Position numbers and translations under genes: made by a program. The notes below the pieces were generated by a model. That model ran no database searches, was not told where the DNA came from, and saw only the letters and a program-made list of their open reading frames with translations. From CAZELM01 sp964512995 (GTDB lineage Bacteria; CSSED10-310), in contig CAZELM010000001.1 of NCBI GenBank assembly GCA_964512995.1, forward strand, positions 1 through 64,000: DNA of 64,000 nt. The letters run 5' to 3'. How positions within the stretch are numbered: the stretch's first letter is position 1; the number at the start of each line of letters is the position of its first letter. Positions 42,801 through 52,900 of this stretch are shown in pieces.

Positions 42801-43752
42801 GGAGTTCGAATAATTTGCATTCGTCATTCTTGCAGTCAGCGATGATCCGGTCGACTTCCGCCTGCATCTCGGGGCTGATGACAAACTGGGGTTCATTGTG
42901 GTGATAGGACCATTGGGATTTCATCTCCCAGGACGGATGAGTAGCGACTGCCAGTTTAAGGGCTGCTTCATTGAAGTCTACCGAAAACGGTTCTTCGACA
43001 AACGCTGGTTTGTCTTTGACCTGAAATGTATAAATCCAGTCGGTTTCCGTGAACCGGACGGAGACATCCATTGTGCCGTTATCCATGGCAAACTGGAGCG
43101 GGCGGGATCGGGGACCCTCGATGACATACGTTTTTTCGAGCAATGGCAACTTGTCCTCAAAGTAAAGCGTATCCATGAAATACCCTTCGTGAGGCGGCAC
43201 AAAGTCCTTGTCGCCCAGTGCCGGTTCGTTTTCATAGAGATACGCCAGATTGAGTCCACGACGTTCGATTCTGTAATACAGTGCATCGCCTTCCTCAAAC
43301 CGGGGTAACGGGCAGATAGCGATATCGAAGTTCCAGAAAATGGAGTCTGCGGGAGCTTTCGCCGTGATGACATCCGTCAGCGGGATCGATTGCACCGTAT
43401 GACCGGCAGCCCTAAACACGCGCACATCGAGAAACCGGATGAGGGCGGTGCGGGGATTGTAATCATATTTCAATGACCGGTAATCGGCATCCACGTTTTC
43501 TTTGCGAAAATGGATCACCATTTCTTCCTGAGTGACAGCCGCTCCATTTTCTTTGTAACGGGTATTGATTCGGTCCAATACGATCACGGCCGGATCGTCC
43601 GGGAATGTCTCGGCCGTTCGTTCAATCAGTTGCCAGATATCCTGGTCGCTCATTCCAGGTTTGGCGGCGGATTCGGGAGATGTCTGAGCGTGCAGACTGC
43701 CGGCAAGCGACACACACAGCAATACGATCCATAACGTCATCTTTGTTTTCAT
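39835..43752 (-). CDS. exported DUF3857/transglutaminase-fold protein with degenerate second half
   Basis: 1305 residues. Signal peptide 1-22 (LWIVLLCVSLAGSLHA). DUF3857 at ~60-280 precedes a transglutaminase-like core with the Cys in AGVCKDKAAIL (~352), His in FNHGVVAV (~393) and Asp in FLDPTWA (~408). A second DUF3857-like beta region (~700-960) and a second transglutaminase-like helix (~1000-1060, YGYSLDRMKLLAALVESAGG) lack the catalytic Cys. The first half could crosslink or hydrolyse protein or peptidoglycan-associated amides in the periplasm, while the second half is probably structural. The gene stands alone. Confidence 0.85.
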   Translation of the reverse strand: MKTKMTLWIVLLCVSLAGSLHAQTSPESAAKPGMSDQDIWQLIERTAETFPDDPAVIVLDRINTRYKENGAAVTQEEMVIHFRKENVDADYRSLKYDYNPRTALIRFLDVRVFRAAGHTVQSIPLTDVITAKAPADSIFWNFDIAICPLPRFEEGDALYYRIERRGLNLAYLYENEPALGDKDFVPPHEGYFMDTLYFEDKLPLLEKTYVIEGPRSRPLQFAMDNGTMDVSVRFTETDWIYTFQVKDKPAFVEEPFSVDFNEAALKLAVATHPSWEMKSQWSYHHNEPQFVISPEMQAEVDRIIADCKNDECKLFELLHWTAEEIRYLGLDMGEGEGHMVHRTDQIFEERAGVCKDKAAILVSMLRAAGFESYFVMTLAMEQTLDIPADDKFNHGVVAVRQKDNKWLFLDPTWAPQNRPLFNYLEQEQPVLVASPEGSDLMHVPYAAPEQSPFIITANTTLDLNGDARTEMYIETDGFPDGDFRSPLTLRNAHGRTELFWDLLEGVADYVKLEDYSFSDPRDFHQPMKLHIVAEFPNTAMKVKDAYYLTPILTRHLYNQRWESEYLYAADELEKRTHDMALSCTRQIEFHETLTIPSGYSLKEKPETVKIEGPTIDLQFTVTEKNKTTWQIDQLIRIKKRITPPEEYSDLKKAIEKMQELREQTFILVPDGKTPKNPHPLKAHKTIPKGSDTLPAHGAEIKNRQLHLSIQSNGELTERFQSESIVYNEDGRSRFADQPYVVNHAFQQASFGENYTITPSGKRIDVPDTAKNITLDSNAPEAPDYHPLFTHVVSFTGVEFGSHIHSSVERTTQPGEDTIVEYMYSILDYFPIQNGQLTVSFPSGMNIQYQLLGMENAPVETSENGTRTLTWTFENLQPIVPEQYAGPFYYQDPILVIAVGKNPTWEQRITEFRKTFFDFESTSPTIKAHTEKLLKDAVSDADKINALRSFVSKNVNSTDIEPRRFSYRTRTPERILETGYGYSLDRMKLLAALVESAGGRFELCFSGNMDRVSQTVPCLGALPRIFGMITLNGETMGIDLSNPRFAGSDLIGQRGIAVSRSGMRWLEIPQTNPDIDTCQMTLNLKIDTKGKTNGTMDLVYRGAFNPFTSARIKTTDWIKSQIPPFISKPNIKSLDVLTMSSGDDGTHLQCRFEGRLLPEDLTDDLKTLPLIHCPNGFSSQDYEFSGNPVRVNPVFLNSAGTEVNRIEIEYPKEWEIAHLPADRSFEKEFGSCIRRITTRDHSMIYERTLTIPNRIIPAAAYSDWLTLWKMFTVEPSDQVIFDVTAMPLPAIEMAEDPSEPGPDSKE

Positions 43753-43867
43753 CGCGGCTCCTCTGAAAGGGAAATTGATCGGGCAGACCCCAAAATCGAT
43801 GGTGTCATTCTAGCGGGATCGATGAGAAAATCAAAACCGAAATAACGGGGGAGAGGCGGATGCGGCT

Positions 43868-45199
43868 TTATCGGGATCTGAAAAGGTTCCGAGATTGATC
43901 CTGAAGGAATATAAAATCCCATGGTGTGGATTTGGGATTGACCTGTTCAAAGGAGGTTTCTGTCTGATTCCGGCATCGGTCGCAGGCGTTCCATGGGAGG
44001 ATCCATGCGATTGTATATACATTCCGGCCGCTTCCAAAGTAGGCTTCGGATTGGATCTGAAGCACGCCATGACACTGATCGCAGAATGTGAGGGTTTCTT
44101 TTTCGGAATCGACGATGCCCGTGGTGTCATAGAAGATGCGCAGATCTCTCGTATATGCATGCTGGAGATCGGGATAGGTTTTATGACGGAGCGTGGAGCG
44201 GTTCATATATGCGGTAAGAGCCTGGTGGCCGATATCATTGGCCCATTTGAGATGGTATTCGGATTCCTGAAACGGCTGCCCTGGAGCATCGGGTTCTTTG
44301 ATCACTGATTCGCTCAGGTCAGCCATCGCAGAAATAATCGCCAGATGAATATAGGGGAGAGCGGATTCTACGGCATAACCCCCCTCCAATACTGCAATGT
44401 CCGGCCGGATGATCCGCATCAGATCGGCATAACCCGCTGCGGTGACTTCCATGGAACCGAGCGGATCTGAAAAATGGCAATCCTGACCGGCTGAATTGAT
44501 GACGATGTCGGGTTTGAAATCATCCAGAATCGGCCGAATGACTTCCTGAGCCAGATACCGGTAACTGGCGTCACCGGAACCGGGTGGCATGGGCAGATTG
44601 ATCGTTAGCCCGAATGCATCGGGGCCTCCCAGTTCCGGGAGAAAACCCGTTCCGGGATACAATGTCCGGCCATCCTGATGAATGGAAATGAACAGGACGT
44701 CGGGATCGTGCCAGAAGATGTTCTGAGTGCCGTCTCCGTGATGAACGTCGGTATCGACAATGGCGATGCGCCGGACGGAGTGGTTCAGACGAAGGTAGTT
44801 TGTCAGGATGGCGACATTGTTGATATCGCAGAATCCGCGATTTCCATAAATGAGTCGGCACGCATGATGCCCGGGTGGCCGAACCGCTGCGAAACCGTTC
44901 CGGATGCGTCCGGACATGACAGCGTCTCCCATCTGCATGACACTTCCGGATGCGATCCGATGGGCGGGAAGGAGGATGCTGCGGATGTCCGGGATGCAGA
45001 AATGGGTCTGCAGGATCTCCGAATCAGTGGCTTCCCGTGTTTCGATCAATTCAATATTGGGCAGATCGGCAATGCCTTCTTCCATGAGCAGATCGCGTGT
45101 GTAAAGCAGACGTTCCTCTCGTTCCGGGTGGTCCGGACTCAATCCCCAGTCGAAGGCAGGGAAAAAAACGAGTCCACTCGGTTTGGAGGCGGCTTCCAT
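43868..45199 (-). CDS. histone deacetylase family protein with C-terminal zinc-ribbon-like tail
   Basis: 443 residues from the ATG at 45199 (GAGG upstream); the frame extends 90 codons further upstream but that part is low-quality. The arginase/deacetylase fold shows RPPGHHA (~110), DTDVHHGDGTQ with Asp and His zinc ligands, GQDCHFSDPLG and the EGGYAVESA motif. It resembles AcuC/HDAC class deacetylases acting on acetyl-lysine or acetylpolyamines. The C-terminal ~100 residues add CDQCHG and CDRC pairs, a possible zinc ribbon not part of the core family. It is followed on the same strand by no close partner. Confidence 0.88.
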   Translation of the reverse strand: MEAASKPSGLVFFPAFDWGLSPDHPEREERLLYTRDLLMEEGIADLPNIELIETREATDSEILQTHFCIPDIRSILLPAHRIASGSVMQMGDAVMSGRIRNGFAAVRPPGHHACRLIYGNRGFCDINNVAILTNYLRLNHSVRRIAIVDTDVHHGDGTQNIFWHDPDVLFISIHQDGRTLYPGTGFLPELGGPDAFGLTINLPMPPGSGDASYRYLAQEVIRPILDDFKPDIVINSAGQDCHFSDPLGSMEVTAAGYADLMRIIRPDIAVLEGGYAVESALPYIHLAIISAMADLSESVIKEPDAPGQPFQESEYHLKWANDIGHQALTAYMNRSTLRHKTYPDLQHAYTRDLRIFYDTTGIVDSEKETLTFCDQCHGVLQIQSEAYFGSGRNVYTIAWILPWNACDRCRNQTETSFEQVNPKSTPWDFIFLQDQSRNLFRSR

Positions 45200-45291
45200 T
45201 TTCGATTCCTCACTGGGTCTATCATAAAAAGCACGATTATGCTGCTTCGTTCGATGTTGTGAATGGAAGAGTCTATCGTTGAGATGGTTTG

Positions 45292-46977
45292 TCAATGAGG
45301 CTCCCGACGCCAGTCCGGTATCAATCCGCTGGAATTGATATATTGAACATCGATGATCCGTTCGGACAGGGTGTGTTCCTGAAGTACATTGAACTGCTCC
45401 CCGAGAACACGCTCGAGATCCAGTGATTCGGGTTCGATTTTCATATCCTGAGCTTTTCGGATTGCCCATTCCCTGCAGATTTGATCCGCTTGAGGCAGTT
45501 TAAAATGATGGGTATTGGGTAGCGGCTCCCAATGATTGATCTCCAAGATGGAATAACCTTTCTGGCGGGTATCGGCATGGAGCGTGGTGGAGAATGTCGG
45601 TCTGGACAAGGCAGCTCCCAGTGCATTGGCGATATCTCCGTTTTCCGGGACCATGAGATCACCCGGAAAGATTTCCTGGATGACGTGCTGGAGGTACTGT
45701 CCACCCGCTCCCAGAAGGATGAATTGCCGGGGCGGCTCCGTTCTGCGGTTCCGGAGTTCCCAGATGCGGTATGCCGGTTCCTGCTGCCAGAGTCGTATCA
45801 GTTGGTGGATCGAATCCTGAATCCGTTTTTGAAATGCAGCGACAGCTCGACGGGCGATATCTTCGACTGATAATCCAGTAGAACTGGCAATGGTGGTGAA
45901 GGATGATCGAGCGGTCTCCGGGGAGCCGGAGTCATGATAGTTCAGGACACGGGCGGCATCGGTCAGGGTTGGGGATGCGCCGCCCGATACTGCCGGCGGA
46001 CCGTTTCGCTGACTGGACAGATAAATGAGATTTCCATCATGCTGAACCGGGCTGTCGCCACCGCAGGCAATCGAAGACAGACAGAAACCATGAATCGGAA
46101 GGGCTGCGCCATTGATCCGCAAACCCAGCTTGGAGATCAGAGGTCTGTCATCCAGAATCAGGCCGATATCACAGGTGCTGCCGCCGATATCGATGAAGAA
46201 TGCGGACAATCCGGGAGGAGTCAATGCAATGCATCCCATAGCACTGGCGGCTGGTCCGGAGTAGATCGTTTCCAGAGGATGATCGAAAATACCTTCGAGC
46301 GGAAAAGTGCCTCCGTCCGCTTTGAGGATTTCCACGGGGCATTGGATTCCCCGTTGTTGAAGCTGATGCAGCAGGTTGTGGAAAAAGTCCCTGACTGGTC
46401 TGCGTACTGCAAGAGACAATGCCGCTCCCATGACTCGCCGGGGGAAATTCAATCCATTCCAGACATGATGCCCTGTCAGAACATTCAGTGTGGGGAAGTG
46501 ATTTTCGATGATCACCATCGCCTGGTGTTCCAGTTCCGGATTCCGGTTGGAGAATTTCGACACAACAGCGATATTTTGAATTTGCTGGTGCTCCAATTTT
46601 CGGACGGCATCGATCAGTCCGGTGATGTCGAGCGGTCTTCGGACATTTCCGCGAAAGTCGACATATCCATTCACAGGTATGGATGGAAATGGGAATGAAC
46701 AGATTCCTTCCAGCCCGATCTTGCTGGAGATGAGGATGATACCGACTGGATCAAATCGGCCGGCTGCGATCAGATTCGTTACCAATGTTGTAGAGAGTAT
46801 GAGTTTGCTCAGATGGTGTGATTCGTCTGGAGTCAGGGAATCGATGATTGAGATGATCGATCCTGACAGGGATGGCTGGGATGGAAGCTTGACACGGCGA
46901 ACCAATGTTCCATTCGCCAGCAAAGCTCCGTCTGCAAACGAACCACCCACATCGATGCCAAGCCGATACTGTAGAAT
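45292..46977 (-). CDS. hydantoinase/oxoprolinase A-like protein, probable ATT start
   Basis: 561 residues if it starts at the ATT codon at 46977, which has a perfect AAGGAG 7 bp upstream. The first residues then read ILQYRLGIDVGGSFADG, containing the ATPase phosphate-1 motif (GIDVGG). Starting at GTG 46950 would cut this motif. The remainder has the N-terminal HydA and hydantoinase_A domains: STTLVTNLIAAGR, YSGPAASAMGC, FIDIGGSTCDIGL and a C-terminal GAGGQYLQHV. It likely hydrolyses a hydantoin or oxoproline-type ring with ATP, or is a related actin-fold enzyme. No HyuB partner is present. Confidence 0.78.
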   Translation of the reverse strand: MLQYRLGIDVGGSFADGALLANGTLVRRVKLPSQPSLSGSIISIIDSLTPDESHHLSKLILSTTLVTNLIAAGRFDPVGIILISSKIGLEGICSFPFPSIPVNGYVDFRGNVRRPLDITGLIDAVRKLEHQQIQNIAVVSKFSNRNPELEHQAMVIIENHFPTLNVLTGHHVWNGLNFPRRVMGAALSLAVRRPVRDFFHNLLHQLQQRGIQCPVEILKADGGTFPLEGIFDHPLETIYSGPAASAMGCIALTPPGLSAFFIDIGGSTCDIGLILDDRPLISKLGLRINGAALPIHGFCLSSIACGGDSPVQHDGNLIYLSSQRNGPPAVSGGASPTLTDAARVLNYHDSGSPETARSSFTTIASSTGLSVEDIARRAVAAFQKRIQDSIHQLIRLWQQEPAYRIWELRNRRTEPPRQFILLGAGGQYLQHVIQEIFPGDLMVPENGDIANALGAALSRPTFSTTLHADTRQKGYSILEINHWEPLPNTHHFKLPQADQICREWAIRKAQDMKIEPESLDLERVLGEQFNVLQEHTLSERIIDVQYINSSGLIPDWRREPH

Positions 46978-47053
46978 GTTATCTCTCCTTAGAATTAGTG
47001 GGAAATCTTTTTGAGTTGAGTGAGAAAATCCGGATCACGGTTCAGATCGTGGA

Positions 47054-47752
47054 TTATCGGTCATCACCGCCCAGAAATCCCAGGCGCAGCAGCCAATACA
47101 GGAGTTGCTGGACCGCTGTCACGGCACCGGCGACATAGGTCAATGCAGCGGCGTTCAGCACGGCTGCAACCCCTTTGGATTCATCCGGAGCTACGATGCC
47201 GTAAGAGGACAACATTTGTTTGGCTCGGGATGATGCATTGAATTCGACCGGCAGCGTGATCACGGAAAAGGCGACGGCTGCACCGAATAACCATACTCCC
47301 AAGACAGCCAGATCTTTGGAGGCAAGAAAAATGCCCAGTGTAATGAGAATCCAGGCGAAGTTGGATCCGATGGAGGCAACGGGAACGAGCATCGTACGAA
47401 GGCTCAGTGGTGCGTATCCGGTTTTATGCTGCATCGCATGACCCGCTTCATGGGCGGCAATTCCCTGCGCGGCGATGGAAGCGGAGTGGTATACTTGAGA
47501 TGATAACCGGAGTGTCCGGGATCTCGGATCGTAATGATCTGTCAGCATTCCCTGGACAGGCTCGACAGGGACATCGAGCAATCCGTTTCGATCCAGTATC
47601 GCACGTGCGACCTGAGCGCCGGTCAATCCGGATCGGGAGCGGACCTGGGAGTAGCGTGCGAACGCCGTTTTTACTTTTAATGATGCCCATCCAGCCAACA
47701 GTAATCCGGGCAGCATGAATATCAAATAGACAGGATCAAAAATCATCGTCAC
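47054..47752 (-). CDS. YugP-type membrane zinc metallopeptidase
   Basis: 232 residues with an N-terminal membrane helix (YLIFMLPGLLLAGWASL), the zinc motif HEAGHAMQH (about 100-108) and three further hydrophobic segments. Family PF04298-like (neutral zinc metallopeptidase/YugP). It is an inner-membrane protein possibly involved in membrane protein quality control. Its start overlaps the end of grpE by 4 bp, indicating translational coupling. Confidence 0.87.
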   Translation of the reverse strand: MTMIFDPVYLIFMLPGLLLAGWASLKVKTAFARYSQVRSRSGLTGAQVARAILDRNGLLDVPVEPVQGMLTDHYDPRSRTLRLSSQVYHSASIAAQGIAAHEAGHAMQHKTGYAPLSLRTMLVPVASIGSNFAWILITLGIFLASKDLAVLGVWLFGAAVAFSVITLPVEFNASSRAKQMLSSYGIVAPDESKGVAAVLNAAALTYVAGAVTAVQQLLYWLLRLGFLGGDDR

Positions 47753-48429
47753 TCCTCTCTGGAAGATTGCGTTTCTTCCATTGTATCAGAAGGAATCGAA
47801 ACCAATACTTTAGCAGCCCGGAGCAGTGTTCCGCGGAAAAGATAGCCTGGCGTCACCACCTGTACGATATGATCTGGTGGTACGGTATCGCTCGGAACCG
47901 TCAGCATGGCATCTGCAATATCCGGTTTGAAAGGTTTATGGAGAAGATCGAGTCGTTCCAGGCCCATTCGTTTTAACTTGTCCATTATCTCATTATAAAT
48001 CAGTTTCATGCCGTTTCGGAAATCCTCCGGGGATTTCTTTGTATGTTCGTCAAAGGCCAGTTCGAATGCATCCAATGCGGGCAGCAATGTTTCAATGACC
48101 ATCGATTGATGAATATCGGACAATCGCTGCCGTTCTTTTTCACTGCGTTTCCGGAAATTATCGAACTCCGCCTTCAGCCGTTGTAAAGCATCCAGATACT
48201 CCTTCGCCTTGGATTGTGCTTCTGTCAATGGGTCGGTCTGCAACTGGTCCGATGCATCGGGTCTGTCTGAATCCGGATGATGTTCTGTGTCCGGATCAGG
48301 GTGAGCATCTCCCTCAGATTGATTGGATGTGGGGATTGGATCCAGAATATTCGATTCCGTATGGTCAGTATGGCTTACCATCTCAGCGTCCTCATTATGG
48401 GTATTGCCTTGCATTGCGTTTACGTTCAC
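47749..48429 (-). CDS. grpE: GrpE nucleotide exchange factor
   Basis: 226 residues. An acidic, Asp/His/Pro-rich N-terminal region (~1-68) precedes the long coiled coil (~70-110, RLKAEFDNFRKRSEKERQRL), the four-helix bundle (LLPALDAFELAF...NGMKLIYNEIMDKLKRMGLERLD) and the C-terminal beta domain (HIVQVVTPGYLFRGTLLRAAKVLVS). It drives ADP release from DnaK. dnaK and dnaJ are not in the window. No CIRCE element was seen upstream. Confidence 0.94.
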   Translation of the reverse strand: MNVNAMQGNTHNEDAEMVSHTDHTESNILDPIPTSNQSEGDAHPDPDTEHHPDSDRPDASDQLQTDPLTEAQSKAKEYLDALQRLKAEFDNFRKRSEKERQRLSDIHQSMVIETLLPALDAFELAFDEHTKKSPEDFRNGMKLIYNEIMDKLKRMGLERLDLLHKPFKPDIADAMLTVPSDTVPPDHIVQVVTPGYLFRGTLLRAAKVLVSIPSDTMEETQSSREE

Positions 48430-48720
48430 GAGCGTCCTCCAACATGGTTCATCAACAGAGTATCGAGCACTCCGTTTTTCTACAATTCAGTTACCGTCGT
48501 GGTTCCAGGAAAATGGATCTGCTCGAATAGCACTCGGTGTAGTTGCACGAGACGTGTCAATGAAATCGGTCAATGGTCATGATAACAGATTCCCGGTGGA
48601 TAAGTCTATGCTCTGGTACGGTCAGTCTGATTTCGATGCATGGCGGCACTTGACCGGCCAGGACCAATGTGTTTTATCCATTGGTCCGGTTTACAGGAGA
48701 TTATGCGGTCCGATGTGGGC
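48430..48720. other. intergenic region upstream of grpE
   Basis: About 290 bp, no gene. Several short TAGCACTC-like words occur but not as the paired CIRCE inverted repeat. No terminator found for the glycosyltransferase gene. Confidence 0.4.
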
Positions 48721-49842
48721 TCAGGTCAGAACGACAGTGCCTTGAATGAATGGAACCGGATGTGTTGAACTGGCATTGGTAATGACACGCCAATACCAGA
48801 TCCCTCTGGAAAGCCGAATCAGAAGAGGTTGGGGCAGGAATAACTGCGGCTGCTGGACACGGGCGGCGAATTTATCGAAAAATGTGAGATCATTGGACAA
48901 TTCAAAGAGATATTCTGAAACATTCTGATCTGGCCACGAAATGTTATGATCCCGGTCTGCGGAAACGGAGACTGGATCCAGGATGATTCTGCGATTCGCT
49001 CTGCGGATGAATGCATCCACGAGCTTCAGTGATCTGAGGAGCCATGCCATGGGTGCACCGTAGTGTTTCTGGATAAACAGGGCAGGTCCTTGTTTCCAGG
49101 AGTAAATGGTTTGGTCGGGTGCGTCCGGGAGTTTTTTGGATTGTCCGAACAGGTGGATCAGATGAGCGTCGGGTACGATGTAAATTTTTTTCCCGATCCG
49201 TCGAAGTCCTGCAGCGAGATCCGTATCTTCGTATCCCATGAAAAACCGTTCGTCCAATCCTCCCAATTGTGTTATCAGAGATCGCCGGACAAAAAATCCA
49301 GCCCCCCCGATTCCCTCGACCGGAATGGGTTCCCGGCAGTACCAGAGGGATATATCCTGTTTCCAGATCTCTTCCAGGATCTGCTGACGCATCGGGAATG
49401 GAATCTGTGTAAATGCGGCGATGACCCGTGCGGGGGTCAGAAGTTTCAGAGTGCAGACCTCGAGTGTTCTGGCATGGTCCAGGAATGTTCTGGGTCCGGC
49501 TGCTCCGGCATCGGGAACCGCATCCATGAAATTTTTCAGTGTCAACAGGGTATCCGGAAACAATTCCGTATCGGGATTGAGCAAAAAAATGTAGTCTCCT
49601 CCGGCATTCTGCAATCCTTGATTATTGGCATATGAAAAACCTGTATTCGTCGTGTTCTGGATCAGAATGACATCCGGAAACTGAGATTGCACCATTTCGC
49701 AACTGTCATCCTTGGAGTTATTGTCGATCACAATCGTTTCATAACAGATCGGTCCGGAACTGACATAAATTGATTGCAGGCATTTTTTCAGGAGTTCTGA
49801 TGTATTAAAATTGACGATGATGATGGATATGTTTTTTGTCAT
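48721..49842 (-). CDS. GT2 glycosyltransferase with C-terminal FN3-like domain
   Basis: 373 residues. The family 2 GT-A fold shows SIIIVNFNTSELLKKCLQSI, VIDNNSKDDS, the DxD-like LLNPDTELF and the acceptor region GYEDTDLAAGLRRIGKKI, as in rhamnosyltransferases. The C-terminal ~100 residues add a beta-sandwich-like module (ISWPDQNVSEYLFELSNDLTFF...LSRGIWYWRVI), similar to FN3-like units in the secreted proteins at 53122 and 54206. It probably makes surface glycan. It diverges from the kinase gene at 49912 with only 69 bp between the starts. Confidence 0.85.
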   Translation of the reverse strand: MTKNISIIIVNFNTSELLKKCLQSIYVSSGPICYETIVIDNNSKDDSCEMVQSQFPDVILIQNTTNTGFSYANNQGLQNAGGDYIFLLNPDTELFPDTLLTLKNFMDAVPDAGAAGPRTFLDHARTLEVCTLKLLTPARVIAAFTQIPFPMRQQILEEIWKQDISLWYCREPIPVEGIGGAGFFVRRSLITQLGGLDERFFMGYEDTDLAAGLRRIGKKIYIVPDAHLIHLFGQSKKLPDAPDQTIYSWKQGPALFIQKHYGAPMAWLLRSLKLVDAFIRRANRRIILDPVSVSADRDHNISWPDQNVSEYLFELSNDLTFFDKFAARVQQPQLFLPQPLLIRLSRGIWYWRVITNASSTHPVPFIQGTVVLT

Positions 49843-49911
49843 GGTTTTTGTGGTAAACTCCCTTGCTGAATTCCATTCGACCGGCGAGGAACCGGTGTAA
49901 GGTAATACTAC

Positions 49912-52900
49912 ATGAAAGATGGTCTGCTAAAAAACATTGATGGGTATCCGGTGGAGCGAGAACTGGGGAGCGGATCAACTGGAACCGTCTACCTGGTCAG
50001 AATTCCCGGCCGTCAACGGTTTGCGGCTTTGAAATTGCTGAAAGAACGAGTGGAACCGGGAGAAATCTTACGTTTCAAGCGGGAATTCGGCGCGATTGCA
50101 CGAAGTAATCATCCTGGGATCATTGGTGTATATAGCATTGGTGATTTCGAGGGGAGACCATACTTTCTGATGGAGTATATCAAAGGGACAGATTTTGTCT
50201 CAGAGATTCGCCGTGGTGTCCGTCCGCATGCGCCACTCCCTATCAATGCATTGCCCAGGATGGCCGCGATTGGTGAAAAGGTTCTGGAAGCGCTGTGTTA
50301 TTTACATAGCCGGCGGATTGTTCACCGGGATATCAAACCTGCCAATATTATCGTGACCGAATCGGGCGATGTGAAATTGCTGGATTTTGGATTGGTATGG
50401 AATGCCGGGGATGCAGCCGGTCATTCTGCGGGTGGGGGCACTCCCGGATATCAGGCTCCGGAACAGATTCTCAGGCAGACTCCCGATCCAAGAAGTGATT
50501 TGTATTCGTTGGGAGTTTGTTTTTATGAGGTATTATGTGGGATACACCCGTTTGGCGCATATTCAGATTGGCAACAGCTCATCTCACGTCAGTTGTCAGG
50601 AGCGATGGTTCTTCCGAGTGCATTGCATCCGGAGTTGAGTCCGGATTGGGATCATTTCATTGAACGGATGGTGGCGGTACCATTGTCATCACGCTATCAG
50701 ACCTCCGGACAGGCTTTGATGGCGCTCCGCAGAATCGCATCGCTCGAAACCAGAGTGACCAGTGAGCAGCTTTCGAAGCCCTGGGGATTGCTTCATTCCA
50801 TCTGGATTGACCCATTCCGGTTACTCGATGAGATCATGGAATGGACCGAATCCGACGCGCCGAAATTGCTTTGTATTGTGGGTCCTCCCCGGTCCGGTCG
50901 AACCCGGATACTGGATGAGATCGAAAGCCGTTTTCCGGCGACGCACAGGATCATCCGGTTTGATTTGAGTCAGGAACGGGATTCGCTTCCATTTCTGCTT
51001 CGTTTGTATGAAAATATCATGAAACTGACGCATGAGATTTCTCCGGATAGCGATGCAGATATTGCAGAAGATGATTTCATCAGTGCTTTTTTGAGAAGCA
51101 GATATCGATCCAATGATGATTCTCCCCGGGATGTCCGGCGTCGATTTATCGATGAATATGCAAGAATAATCACGCACCGTTCATATCCTGTTCCAATTGG
51201 ACTCCTGATTGATAATCTCGACCTGGCCGGAGAACTGGTCCCTCCGGTACTTCAGGCGATGGCAGTCCAATCTTCGGACAGACTGATGATCATCGGCACT
51301 TGCTCGATGCGACCACCAGAACTATCGGGTGGAAAAGTGGTCGATATCTCTTGTTTAAATGCCCAGGAACATCTAGCAGATGTTTCACGTTTCATCACGT
51401 CCATTCTTGGGATACCCACCATTTCAGAGGCAACTGCGACCCGGCTCATCGAATTTTCCGGAGGGTTGCTGGGGGTGGTCCGGGATATCATGGAAGCATG
51501 GCTTCATGATGGCTCTCTGACGTATTTCGATGAGCAATGGTATCTGGGATCTCCGGCGATTGAACAACATGTTCTGTTCGGATCACCGGAACTTTCTGAA
51601 TATCTAAAACAAGCGCCATCTCTGATTCGGTCACTGCCTCGTGACGACCGGCTGGACCGTGAAATATTGCGAACCCTCGCGGTTTTTGATCATGCATGTC
51701 CATTTGGCTTATTGAGCGGTATTTTTGCTGCAAGAGAAGAGTTATTGCTTGAGGTATTGGATCGATTGATCAAAAATAACTGGATTGATGAAGAAGTTCG
51801 AGACGATGAGGTGTACTATCGGTTTCATCGCCGCGAATATCAACAACAGATCTATCAAACAATCGCTCCATTTCACCGCAGCTATATCCATCGGAGACTG
51901 GCGGATATTATCGGTCGAAGGAAAAGCTGTTCCGAGTTGATAGACTGTCTGGCATACCATTTCAGTCGGAGCGATGATCCGGAGGCTGGTCTGAAATATC
52001 TGGAAAACGCGGCAGATGCGGCGGCCAGCCGGTTTGATAACACCACAGCGCTGCATCAATACGAACGGCTCAAAATCCTGCTTCGATTGATTCGCAGGAA
52101 CAAAACATCCGTATTACCGGGCCCGATGGACTATGCGGTCCGGTTTGACGGTCAATCCTGCAACAACCTTTATGATGCCTTTCGGAACAGCCAGGTGTTT
52201 CTCAACAAGGAACTTGAATTGAACTGGCTGTATGCCTCGATGGAGGTTGGGCGAATCCACATCCGCATGGGAGAATACGGTCACGCACTGGAAGAGTTTC
52301 AACGGATGCTGGCAGTTGCACGCGATGTTTCATCATTATCCCACGAGAGTTATGCCTTACGATATATTGGCACGACGTTTTATTATCAGAAGAAATGGGA
52401 GGATGCGGAACGATATATACAGGATGCACTGGACGTGAGGAAACGGATCGGTGATATGCAGGGAATCGGAGATTGCCTGAATGCATTGGGAGCGATTGCC
52501 CAGAACCAGGAAAAACTGGACATCGCTGCCGATTATTTCAATCAGGCGGTTGAAATAAAAATGAACCTGAATGATCTTCGGGGCGTTGCTTATCTGCAGA
52601 ACAATTTGGGAAACATTCATTTCCTGAAGCAGGATTATGATAAAGCCATTCGCCATTTCAATGAGAGTTATACGCTGCTCAAGGAGATGAAAGATCAGAT
52701 CGGGATGGCCTATTGTGTTCATAATATCGGAGGAGCATATGAGGCGTTGGGTTGCCATTCCGACGCGATCAAATCGCTCCAAGAAGCGGTAGCCATCCGT
52801 ACGCAGATACAGGATAAAGGAGGGATTGCTGAAGGATTATGGAGTCTGGGTGATGTCCATTGTGCAACCGGCAATTATGAAATGGCACTGCAAACTTTGC

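Noticed and set aside
48430..48560. CIRCE operator upstream of grpE
   Set aside because: TAGCACTC-like words occur but do not form the inverted repeat with a 9-bp spacer.
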